A DNA stretch of 7,816 nt from Pseudomonadota bacterium (GTDB taxonomy: Bacteria; Pseudomonadota; Alphaproteobacteria; Rhizobiales; Devosiaceae). Shown one piece after another: positions 1-5,335 of this stretch; the stretch's first letter is position 1; every line of letters begins with the position of its first letter. A program made the position numbers and the translations under genes. The notes under the pieces were generated by a model. The model was given only the letters and a program-made list of their open reading frames with translations, was not told the DNA's origin and did not search any database. The stretch is from positions 1 to 7,816 of the forward strand of contig JAEZHZ010000243.1 in assembly GCA_023436745.1 (NCBI GenBank). Direction: 5' to 3'.

Positions 1-20
1 CGTCTCAACCCAGGGAAGGG

Positions 21-281
21 CTAGTGGGTGCGGCGCTTGCGGTGCTCGCTCTCCTGATTGTTACCGCGCTGGATCGAGCGATCGCCGCTCGACAGGTCGT
101 ATTCCCCGGCCGGCAGCTCGACGTCCCTGCGCGCCTCGTCGAGCGATTTCTCGTGCGGGTCCACATCCACGCCCTGCTGCTTCTCCCGCCCCTCGAGTAT
201 GGCCCTCTGCTGCTCTCGGGTCCGCGCGCCCTGGGTGGTCTTGCGGGTGCCGCGGGGCTCGTGGTTGCTCTGCTGAACCAT
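21..281 (-). CDS. Small charged, probably disordered protein, 86 aa
   Basis: I do not recognise a named family. The start at 281 is chosen because AGGAG (plus-strand 291-295) lies 9 nt upstream of it; the same frame stays open further upstream but has no such site. The protein has about 17 Arg/Lys and 16 Asp/Glu residues and no Cys or Trp. It is rich in Gln, Gly and Asn, has no hydrophobic stretch, and has a basic tail (RKRRTH). This composition predicts an unstructured cytoplasmic polyampholyte, as seen in many bacterial stress-induced small proteins. It is divergent from the 68-aa gene at 414 and has its own EcfG-like promoter candidate at 316-340, so co-regulation in the general stress response is a reasonable inference. 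Confidence is good that it is a gene and low on function. Confidence 0.72.
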   Translation of the reverse strand: MVQQSNHEPRGTRKTTQGARTREQQRAILEGREKQQGVDVDPHEKSLDEARRDVELPAGEYDLSSGDRSIQRGNNQESEHRKRRTH

Positions 282-315
282 GGTGGAAAACTCCTGTTTG
301 GCCCTCTGGCGGGCA

Positions 316-340
316 AACGGCCGTCGGGGCGGGGGGTTGC
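316..340 (-). promoter_or_regulatory. EcfG-type promoter candidate for the 86-aa gene
   Basis: Read on the minus strand, GCAAC (340-336) is followed by 16 nt and then an exact CGTT (319-316). The alphaproteobacterial general-stress sigma factor EcfG (RpoE2/SigT) recognises GGAAC-N16/17-CGTT, so there is one mismatch, in the -35 element. The site would start transcription about 20-30 nt before the start codon at 281, just ahead of the ribosome binding site. Confidence 0.4.
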
Positions 341-359
341 CCATTGTGATCGCTGTGGG

Positions 360-384
360 GGAACCGCCGCCGTCCTCGCCGGTT
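360..384 (+). promoter_or_regulatory. EcfG-type promoter candidate for the 68-aa gene
   Basis: An exact GGAAC -35 element (360-364) is followed by 16 nt and GGTT (381-384), one mismatch from the CGTT -10 element of EcfG-dependent general-stress promoters. The expected transcription start near 391 leaves a short leader that contains AGGAGG (401-406). Exact spacing, correct distance to the gene and a mirror-image site facing the other way all support it. Confidence 0.6.
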
Positions 385-413
385 GGCCCTGACCACCGCA
401 AGGAGGCCACACC

Positions 414-620
414 ATGAGCAACCAACCCAAGACCCGCCACCCCAATGACCTCGACCTCAAGCGCAACCCGGGCATCGGCCAGACCACCCGCGGCATCGAC
501 CAGGAGGAGGCCGTGTTCGAGGACGAGGAGGGCGAGAACACCATCGAGGGCGATGTCATGAACGACACCGAAGCCGATGGCAGCATCAACCCCAACCGCC
601 GCGGCCGCACCAATCACTGA
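414..620 (+). CDS. Small acidic, probably disordered protein, 68 aa
   Basis: I do not recognise a characterised family. Translation is well supported: AGGAGG (401-406) sits 7 nt before the ATG. The protein has 15 acidic and 8 basic residues. It begins with a polar segment containing HPNDLDLKRNPG (residues 9-20), continues through a very acidic centre (residues 29-55), and ends in a short basic tail. It has no Cys, no Trp and no membrane segment, so it is expected to be a soluble and largely unstructured cytoplasmic protein. The EcfG-like promoter at 360-384 points to induction in stationary phase or under stress. It converges on the LysR gene with 26 bp between the stop codons, filled by a GC hairpin. 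Confidence 0.75.
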   Translation: MSNQPKTRHPNDLDLKRNPGIGQTTRGIDQEEAVFEDEEGENTIEGDVMNDTEADGSINPNRRGRTNH

Positions 621-626
621 CGGCTC

Positions 627-645
627 CGCCGCCTTCCGGGCGGCG
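627..645. terminator. GC hairpin between convergent genes
   Basis: CGCCGCC (627-633) and GGCGGCG (639-645) form a perfect 7-bp stem with loop TTCCG. It fills nearly all of the gap between the 68-aa gene and the convergent LysR gene, so it could serve both. No T-run follows on either strand, so it is not a textbook intrinsic terminator. It may only block 3' decay or slow polymerase. Confidence 0.45.
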
Positions 646-646
646 A

Positions 647-1591
647 TCAGGGGGCCGGCGGCCCGCCGTCCCCCTCCCGCGCCTGTCGCGCCTGCCCGAC
701 ATAGCCAGCCGCGCTCGCGGGTACTTCCTCAGCCAGCCAGTCGCGGAAGGCGCGAACCTTCCGCGATTCCCGCCGACCCTCGGCGGTTGCCAGCCAGTAG
801 CCGTTACGGCCGCTGACGGGTAGCCCGAACGGTCGTACCAGCCGGCCGTCGCTGACTGTGTCCGCGCTCATCATGTCGGCGGCCAGCAGCACGCCCTGTC
901 CGGAGATTGCCGCATCGAACGCAAGCGAGGGGTCTGACAGCACCGGCCCCTTGAGTTCGATATCTGCCGGCAGGCCGGCGTGCTCCAGCCACAGCGACCA
1001 GTCGAGCATGGTCGTCTCGTCGCGGATGACCGGCACCTTCGCCAGATCGCCCGGCGATTGCAGCAGACGCGCCACCGGCGGCGCGCAGACCGGCTGGAAA
1101 GCCTGCCCGCCGATCATGGTGACCCTCACCCCCGGCCAGTGCCCGGCCCCGTAGCGGATGGCGCAATCGACATCGGCACGACCGAGATCGAGCATGGCGC
1201 CGGTCACGTTGAGCCGGACTTCGAGGCCGGGGTGCCGGGCGGTGAACTTGTTGATGCGCCAGATCAGCCAGCGCGAGGCAAAGACGCTGCCCACCGTCAG
1301 GTTCAGCACGCCATCGTCGTGACCGGTGAGGGCTGCGAGGCCATCCTGCAGTTGGGTGAAGCCCGAGCTCAGCTGCGGCAGCACGGCCGCCAGCGCCGGC
1401 CGCGGCCTGAGCCCGGCCGGAGTGCGGTCGAACAGCTGCACGCCGAGCCGTTCCTCGGCGCGCCTCAGGTGCTGGCTCACCGCGCCCACCGTGACGCCGA
1501 GTTCCTCCGCCGCCGGTGCCAGCGCTCCGCGCCGGGCAACGATCTCGATGGCCCTCAGGGCGTTGAGCGGAATGGGAAAGGGGTTGCCCAT
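647..1591 (-). CDS. LysR-family transcriptional regulator, GcvA-like, 314 aa
   Basis: This is a DNA-binding regulator that typically activates a divergent target and represses itself in response to a small ligand. Residues 8-65 form the LysR winged helix-turn-helix: PLNALRAIEIVARRG, then AAEELGVTVGAVSQHLRRAE, then LGVQLFDRTPAG. Residues from about 95 to 290 form the periplasmic-binding-protein-like effector domain. LTVGSVFASRWLIWRI near 98-113, DVDCAIRYG at 140-148 and a DWL motif near 284 are the pattern of the GcvA/AmpR-like subgroup. The last roughly 20 residues are a loose, polar, Pro/Gly-rich tail beyond the usual end. The start at 1591 fits the conserved N-terminus, although the ribosome binding site is weak. 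The ligand and true targets cannot be read from sequence; the divergent 48-aa gene is the obvious candidate target. The family call is firm, and no gene name is justified. Confidence 0.93.
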   Translation of the reverse strand: MGNPFPIPLNALRAIEIVARRGALAPAAEELGVTVGAVSQHLRRAEERLGVQLFDRTPAGLRPRPALAAVLPQLSSGFTQLQDGLAALTGHDDGVLNLTVGSVFASRWLIWRINKFTARHPGLEVRLNVTGAMLDLGRADVDCAIRYGAGHWPGVRVTMIGGQAFQPVCAPPVARLLQSPGDLAKVPVIRDETTMLDWSLWLEHAGLPADIELKGPVLSDPSLAFDAAISGQGVLLAADMMSADTVSDGRLVRPFGLPVSGRNGYWLATAEGRRESRKVRAFRDWLAEEVPASAAGYVGQARQAREGDGGPPAP

Positions 1592-1699
1592 GGAGATTTT
1601 CTAAACCCGGCGCCAGAGCTTGTCCATTGCTCTATCGCCCGACGGGGCGCAGATTGACGGGCATATCCATCAGCAACAGCCGCGCAGGGAGCCGACAAA
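1592..1699. promoter_or_regulatory. Divergent control region, lysR and 48-aa gene
   Basis: This 108-bp spacer separates two divergent genes, the classic layout for LysR control. It contains the dyad CGCCC-GACG-GGGCG (1636-1649), flanked by A/T-rich words (TCTAT, CAGATT), and a TTGACG (1654-1659) that could be a plus-strand -35 element, although no good -10 follows. I could not find a clean T-N11-A LysR box, so the operator assignment is tentative. Confidence 0.35.
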
Positions 1700-1846
1700 A
1701 TGTCGATCCTGACCAAGCTTCTTCGCCGCCTCGCCGGCCGCAGCCGCGTCCGTGTCCCGGCCAGTCCCCATCCCGATACGCTCGAGCTTCGCCAGTGGGC
1801 GGATCTGCCGGCATGGCATCCGCGTTCCGACGAGGCGCCGTGCTGA
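1700..1846 (+). CDS. Small protein, 48 aa, divergent from lysR
   Basis: This short gene is easily missed because longer frames overlap it. AGGGAG (1686-1691) lies 8 nt before the ATG, which is the best ribosome binding site in this stretch. The predicted protein has a basic amphipathic N-terminus (MSILTKLLRRLAGRSRVRV) and a tryptophan-containing C-terminal half with RQWADLPAWHPRSDE, then a final Cys. From memory, short proteins with a W-A-D-L-P-x-x-H-P motif sit next to GcvA-like regulators in other alphaproteobacteria; I cannot verify this here. It has the size of DUF1127 proteins but lacks their D-I-G signature. It is probably the target of the adjacent regulator. Function is unknown; the basic helix could bind membrane or nucleic acid. 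Confidence 0.62.
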   Translation: MSILTKLLRRLAGRSRVRVPASPHPDTLELRQWADLPAWHPRSDEAPC

Positions 1847-1899
1847 GGTCACAATCTCGTTGGAAACAGGCGGCGCCTTCCCCCATGAGGAGACCGCCG

Positions 1900-2337
1900 A
1901 TGATCCGGATGCCCGCCGCTGCCGCCCTTCTGTTTGCTCTCACCACCACCGCCAGCTTCGCGCAGGAGGCGACGACGCCGCCCGCCGACTCCCAGGTGAC
2001 GGTCGACCCGAGGGCCAATGTGCGGGCGCTGCCCAAGGCCGTCGACGTGCTGACCGGTCTCTATGCGACGCTCGCCACGGTGGAACTCTGCGAGATTGCG
2101 CTCGATCCGGCGGTCGAGGCGGCTGTTGCGGCCGACCGCGCCAGCATGGAGGCTGCTGCCGGCTTCGACCAGGCGACCGGCGAGCGCGCCTACCAGGCCG
2201 TTCTGGCCGATGTGCGCAGGACCGAGCCGGACTGCACCGAAGGCAGCCCGGACCGGGTCGGCGTCGACGCGGTGACCGAAGTCTATGCCAGCCGCACGGC
2301 CACGACGCCCGCCCCGGCACCCGCGGCGCCGCAATAG
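1900..2337 (+). CDS. Exported small protein with two cysteines, 145 aa
   Basis: A Sec signal peptide covers residues 1-21 (MIRMPAAAALLFALTTTASFA), with cleavage expected before QEATTPP. The start at 1900 is chosen because AGGAG (1888-1892) lies 7 nt upstream and because it gives a normal signal peptide. An in-frame ATG at 1885 overlaps that same ribosome binding site and is less likely, and longer extensions would bury the signal. The mature protein (about 124 aa) is mostly helical in character with Cys64 (VELCEIAL) and Cys112 (PDCTEG), which could form a disulfide in the periplasm. It ends in a Pro/Ala/Thr-rich tail. It lies 53 bp after the 48-aa gene on the same strand, so the two may be cotranscribed. 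I do not recognise the family. Confidence 0.78.
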   Translation: MIRMPAAAALLFALTTTASFAQEATTPPADSQVTVDPRANVRALPKAVDVLTGLYATLATVELCEIALDPAVEAAVAADRASMEAAAGFDQATGERAYQAVLADVRRTEPDCTEGSPDRVGVDAVTEVYASRTATTPAPAPAAPQ

Positions 2338-2363
2338 CGCAATTCTGAGGGTTAACCGGCTCT

Positions 2364-2397
2364 ATACCATCTTTGCGCCGCGCCGGGCCTCTGGTAT
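2364..2397 (+). promoter_or_regulatory. Inverted repeat in the lepA leader
   Basis: ATACCA (2364-2369) and TGGTAT (2392-2397) are perfect inverted repeats 22 nt apart, with the second arm ending 9 nt before the lepA ATG. The pairing could fold the leader around the translation start, or the overlapping CTATACC could be a -10 region. No convincing -35 element and no clear Shine-Dalgarno sequence are visible. This may be chance. Confidence 0.22.
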
Positions 2398-2406
2398 CAG
2401 CGCGGC

Positions 2407-4218
2407 ATGACAACGCCGCTCTCCCATATCCGCAACTTTTCCATCGTCGCCCATATCGACCATGGCAAGTCGACCCTCGCCGATCGCCTGATCCAGCTGA
2501 CCGGCGGGCTCGATGCCCGCGAAATGGCCGGCAAGGAGCAGGTCCTCGACTCGATGGACATCGAGCGCGAGCGCGGCATCACCATCAAGGCGCAGACTGT
2601 CCGGCTGAACTACAAGGCCGAGAACGGCGAGGACTACTTCTTAAACATAATCGACACGCCCGGCCACGTCGACTTCGCCTATGAGGTCAGCCGCTCCATG
2701 GCGGCCGTCGAGGGCTCGCTGCTCGTGGTCGACGCCTCCCAGGGCGTCGAGGCGCAGACGCTCGCCAACGTCTACCACGCGCTCGATGCCAACCACGAGA
2801 TCGTGCCCGTCCTCAACAAGGTCGACCTGCCTGCGGCCGACGTCGAGCGGGTGAAGGCGCAGATCGAGGACGTGATCGGCATCGACGCCTCCGACGCCGT
2901 CGAGATCTCGGCCAAGACCGGGCTCAACATCGACAAGGTGCTCGAGGCGATCGTGCATCGCCTGCCCGCCCCCAAGGGCGACATCGATGCCCCGCTCAAG
3001 GCGCTGCTGGTCGATTCCTGGTACGACACCTATCTCGGCGTCGTCGTGCTCGTGCGCATCATCGACGGGGTGATGAAGAAGGGCCAGAAGATCCGCATGA
3101 TGGCCTCCGGTGCCGTCTACGAGCTGGACCGCGTCGCCGTGCAGACGCCGAAGCTGGTCGAGGTCAAGGAACTGACGCCGGGCGAGCTCGGGGTGTTCAC
3201 CGCCTCGATCAAGGAAGTGGCCGACACCAATGTCGGCGACACCATCACCGACGACAAGAAGCCCACCGCCAACCCGCTCCCCGGCTTCCGGCCGGCACAG
3301 CCGGTGGTGTTCTGCGGCCTGTTCCCGGTGGACGCCTCCGATTTCGACGAGCTGCGCGCCGCCATGGGCAAGCTGCGGCTCAACGACGCCAGCTTCTCGT
3401 TCGAGATGGAGACCTCGGCCGCCCTCGGCTTCGGCTTCCGCTGCGGCTTCCTTGGCCTGCTCCACCTCGAGATCATCCAGGAGCGCCTCAGCCGCGAGTT
3501 CAACCTCGACCTCATCGCCACCGCCCCGAGCGTGGTCTACGAGGTGCAGCTCACCAATGGCGAGACCATCCAGCTCCACAACCCGGCCGACCTGCCGGAC
3601 GTGATGAAGATCGCCGAGATCCGCGAGCCGTGGATCAAGGCCACCATCCTCACCCCCGACGAGTATCTCGGCGCCATCCTCAAGCTCTGCCAGGATCGCC
3701 GCGGCGTGCAGCGCAACCTCAGCTATGTCGGCTCGCGCGCCATGGTCGAATACGACCTGCCGCTCAACGAGGTGGTGTTCGACTTCTATGATCGGCTCAA
3801 GTCGATCTCGAAGGGCTATGCCAGCTTCGACTACCAGCTCGCCGAGCACCGCCCCGGCGACCTCGTCAAGCTCTCCATTCTGGTCAACGCCGAGCCCGTC
3901 GACGCGCTCAGCATGCTGGTCCACCGCAGCGCCGCGGAAGCACGCGGGCGGGTGATGTGCGAGAAGCTCAAGGAGCTGATCCCGCCCCACCTGTTCGTGA
4001 TCCCGATCCAGGCCGCCATCGGCGGCAAGATCATCGCCCGCGAAACCGTCCGGGCCATGCGCAAGGACGTGACGGCGAAATGCTACGGCGGCGACGCCAC
4101 CCGCAAGCGCAAGCTCCTCGAAAAGCAGAAGGCCGGCAAGAAGCGCATGCGCCAGTTCGGCTCGGTGGAGATACCGCAAGAAGCGTTCATCAAGGCGCTT
4201 AAGATGGGTGACGACTAG
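2407..4218 (+). CDS. lepA: Elongation factor 4 (back-translocating GTPase), 603 aa
   Basis: LepA/EF4 is a ribosome-bound translational GTPase that helps ribosomes stalled or assembling under stress. All GTPase motifs are present: G1 AHIDHGKST (15-23), G2 region RERGITI (54-60), G3 DTPGH (83-87, with the catalytic His87), G4 NKVD (137-140) and G5 SAK (168-170). Domain II follows at about 190-280, then the EF-G-like domains III and V, then the LepA-specific C-terminal domain with its conserved ending near MRQFGSVEIPQEAFIKAL. The length is close to the 599 aa of the E. coli protein, and the frame is intact. The start is fixed by the family's N-terminus (SHIRNFSIVAHIDHG), but the ribosome binding site is poor. 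lepB is not adjacent. Codons are strongly GC-ending except for TTA and ATA at residues 79 and 81, just before G3. The identification is secure. Confidence 0.99.
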   Translation: MTTPLSHIRNFSIVAHIDHGKSTLADRLIQLTGGLDAREMAGKEQVLDSMDIERERGITIKAQTVRLNYKAENGEDYFLNIIDTPGHVDFAYEVSRSMAAVEGSLLVVDASQGVEAQTLANVYHALDANHEIVPVLNKVDLPAADVERVKAQIEDVIGIDASDAVEISAKTGLNIDKVLEAIVHRLPAPKGDIDAPLKALLVDSWYDTYLGVVVLVRIIDGVMKKGQKIRMMASGAVYELDRVAVQTPKLVEVKELTPGELGVFTASIKEVADTNVGDTITDDKKPTANPLPGFRPAQPVVFCGLFPVDASDFDELRAAMGKLRLNDASFSFEMETSAALGFGFRCGFLGLLHLEIIQERLSREFNLDLIATAPSVVYEVQLTNGETIQLHNPADLPDVMKIAEIREPWIKATILTPDEYLGAILKLCQDRRGVQRNLSYVGSRAMVEYDLPLNEVVFDFYDRLKSISKGYASFDYQLAEHRPGDLVKLSILVNAEPVDALSMLVHRSAAEARGRVMCEKLKELIPPHLFVIPIQAAIGGKIIARETVRAMRKDVTAKCYGGDATRKRKLLEKQKAGKKRMRQFGSVEIPQEAFIKALKMGDD

Positions 4219-4220
4219 CC

Positions 4221-4367
4221 ACCCCCACCCATCCTCCCCCTGAAGGGGGAGGAGCCTATCGCGCCCGCCCCACCCTCCGGTAACCACCGAACCTCCCCTT
4301 GAGGGAGCACCCTTACCGGCATCCACCGCTGCGTCCCTCCCCCTTCAGGGGGAGGCTAGGTGGGGGT
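4221..4367. repeat. Nested palindromic repeat cluster (REP/BIME-like)
   Basis: Two copies of a 32-nt unit lie in inverted orientation at 4221-4252 and 4336-4367 and match at 30 of 32 positions. Each is a flank ACCCCCACC plus the palindrome CCTCCCCCT-2nt-AGGGGGAGG. Between them lies a degenerate palindrome (CCTCCCC-TTGA-GGGAG, about 4292-4306), itself bracketed by CCGGTAA (4277-4283) and TTACCGG (4313-4319). The whole cluster can fold into one large structure or several small hairpins. It occupies nearly all of the 171-bp gap between lepA and the convergent HNH gene, so it probably ends or protects both transcripts. Units of this kind are typically scattered through a genome. Confidence 0.88.
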
Positions 4368-4389
4368 CTGCACGCCGGAGCGCCGATGA

Positions 4390-5292
4390 CTACTGCTTGA
4401 AGCAGTTCTCCCGGTGCCACCGCAAGAACACAGGGTGCGGGCGATCCCGCTCCTGCAACGGGCCAATCAACCGCCGTGTCTTGTTGATCAGGCTGTCCAC
4501 GCTCTCGCGATCGTTCACATGTCGCGACACGATGATCTCGAGATCGTCACTGACGCCGATCAGCCCGCGATCAAACATCCAGTGCGCGGTGCCTGACAGG
4601 GCGAGCCCATTGTTGATGATGTCCGGTCCGTTGTTCTCGACCGGCCGGATATGCGCTGCATCCACCTCGGCGCGCCCGCCGCCGTTGATGAGCTTGAGCC
4701 CGGTCACGGCGCAGCGCTCGTCATACGCCCGCAGCACCACCCGCCGGAACACGCGGTCTCGCACCACCCGGTTGGTGAGCGCCTGAACGCGCTCTCGCTC
4801 CTGCTCATAGACAAACGGCGTCTGCCCCTCATCGAACTGCGGGAGCAAATCGTCCCGTGTCCCGAGCCGCGGCAGAATGGGCTGTTCCTCGGCCAGACCA
4901 CGCGAGAGAATGCGGTCGAAGTCCTTGGGAGAGATCGGGCGCACCGCCGCCTGTGCGCGTCCTGAAATGCGTCCCTGTTCATTGAGCAGGCCCGATTCCG
5001 CCAGCCCGTCCTCCACCACGAAGGGCACGGAGTTGACAAAGGGGAGGTAGCTGCCTGACTCGATCAGCGCGAGGTACATGCCCTCTTTGCTCGGGTCAGG
5101 GACCACCCGCTCTACCCGCGCGATGGCATTGTAGCCCTTCGAGCCAGGCACCTTGGTCGGCTCATAATAGACGATCCAGTCTCCAATGGAGGCGGACACG
5201 CGGGACAGATACTGCCGAGGAAACTGATAGTGCGTCGCCGGACTGTCTTCATAGATCGAATCGGCGCGGTGAATGAAGACGCTGAAAGCCAT
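4390..5292 (-). CDS. HNH endonuclease with N-terminal PUA/EVE-like domain, 300 aa
   Basis: This is a predicted metal-dependent DNA endonuclease. The C-terminal part (about 180-260) is an HNH_2-type (PF13391-like) nuclease. It contains RRVVLRAYDERCAVTG with Cys194, VDAAHIRPVE with His214, NNGLALSG with Asn228, and TAHWMFDRGL with His237, followed by a D-L-E-I strand. The N-terminal part (about 1-95), with HYQFPRQYLSR, IGDWIVYYEP, YNAIARVERVVPDP and YLPFVNSVPF, resembles PUA-superfamily folds (EVE, SRA-like) that read modified bases. That likeness is my inference from pattern. A base-reader fused to HNH is the layout of several type IV, modification-dependent restriction enzymes. The gene starts 43 bp after the DUF2235 gene on the same strand, suggesting an operon, and converges on lepA. 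No methyltransferase is nearby, which fits type IV. The ribosome binding site is weak. Confidence 0.88.
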   Translation of the reverse strand: MAFSVFIHRADSIYEDSPATHYQFPRQYLSRVSASIGDWIVYYEPTKVPGSKGYNAIARVERVVPDPSKEGMYLALIESGSYLPFVNSVPFVVEDGLAESGLLNEQGRISGRAQAAVRPISPKDFDRILSRGLAEEQPILPRLGTRDDLLPQFDEGQTPFVYEQERERVQALTNRVVRDRVFRRVVLRAYDERCAVTGLKLINGGGRAEVDAAHIRPVENNGPDIINNGLALSGTAHWMFDRGLIGVSDDLEIIVSRHVNDRESVDSLINKTRRLIGPLQERDRPHPVFLRWHRENCFKQ

Positions 5293-5335
5293 ACTGTGCC
5301 TGCCATATCCGGGCCTGCAAATGCTTGGCCTTCTT

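Noticed and set aside
21..617. A longer 198-aa version of the minus-strand gene ending at 21
   Set aside because: The extra 112 residues overlap the 68-aa gene in antisense, and the strong AGGAG points to the start at 281.
980..1657. A 225-aa plus-strand frame opposite the LysR gene
   Set aside because: It is an antisense shadow of a clearly conserved regulator, with Arg/His/Pro-rich composition typical of GC-rich shadows.
1627..2337. A 236-aa version of the exported protein
   Set aside because: It would place about 90 unpatterned residues ahead of a clear signal peptide and overlap the 48-aa gene in another frame. The AGGAG at 1888-1892 supports the start at 1900.
2641..4326. A 561-codon open frame antisense to lepA
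   Set aside because: It mirrors lepA codon structure (a GC-ending-codon shadow), is rich in Asp/Gly/His/Leu with no domain pattern, and lepA itself is certain.
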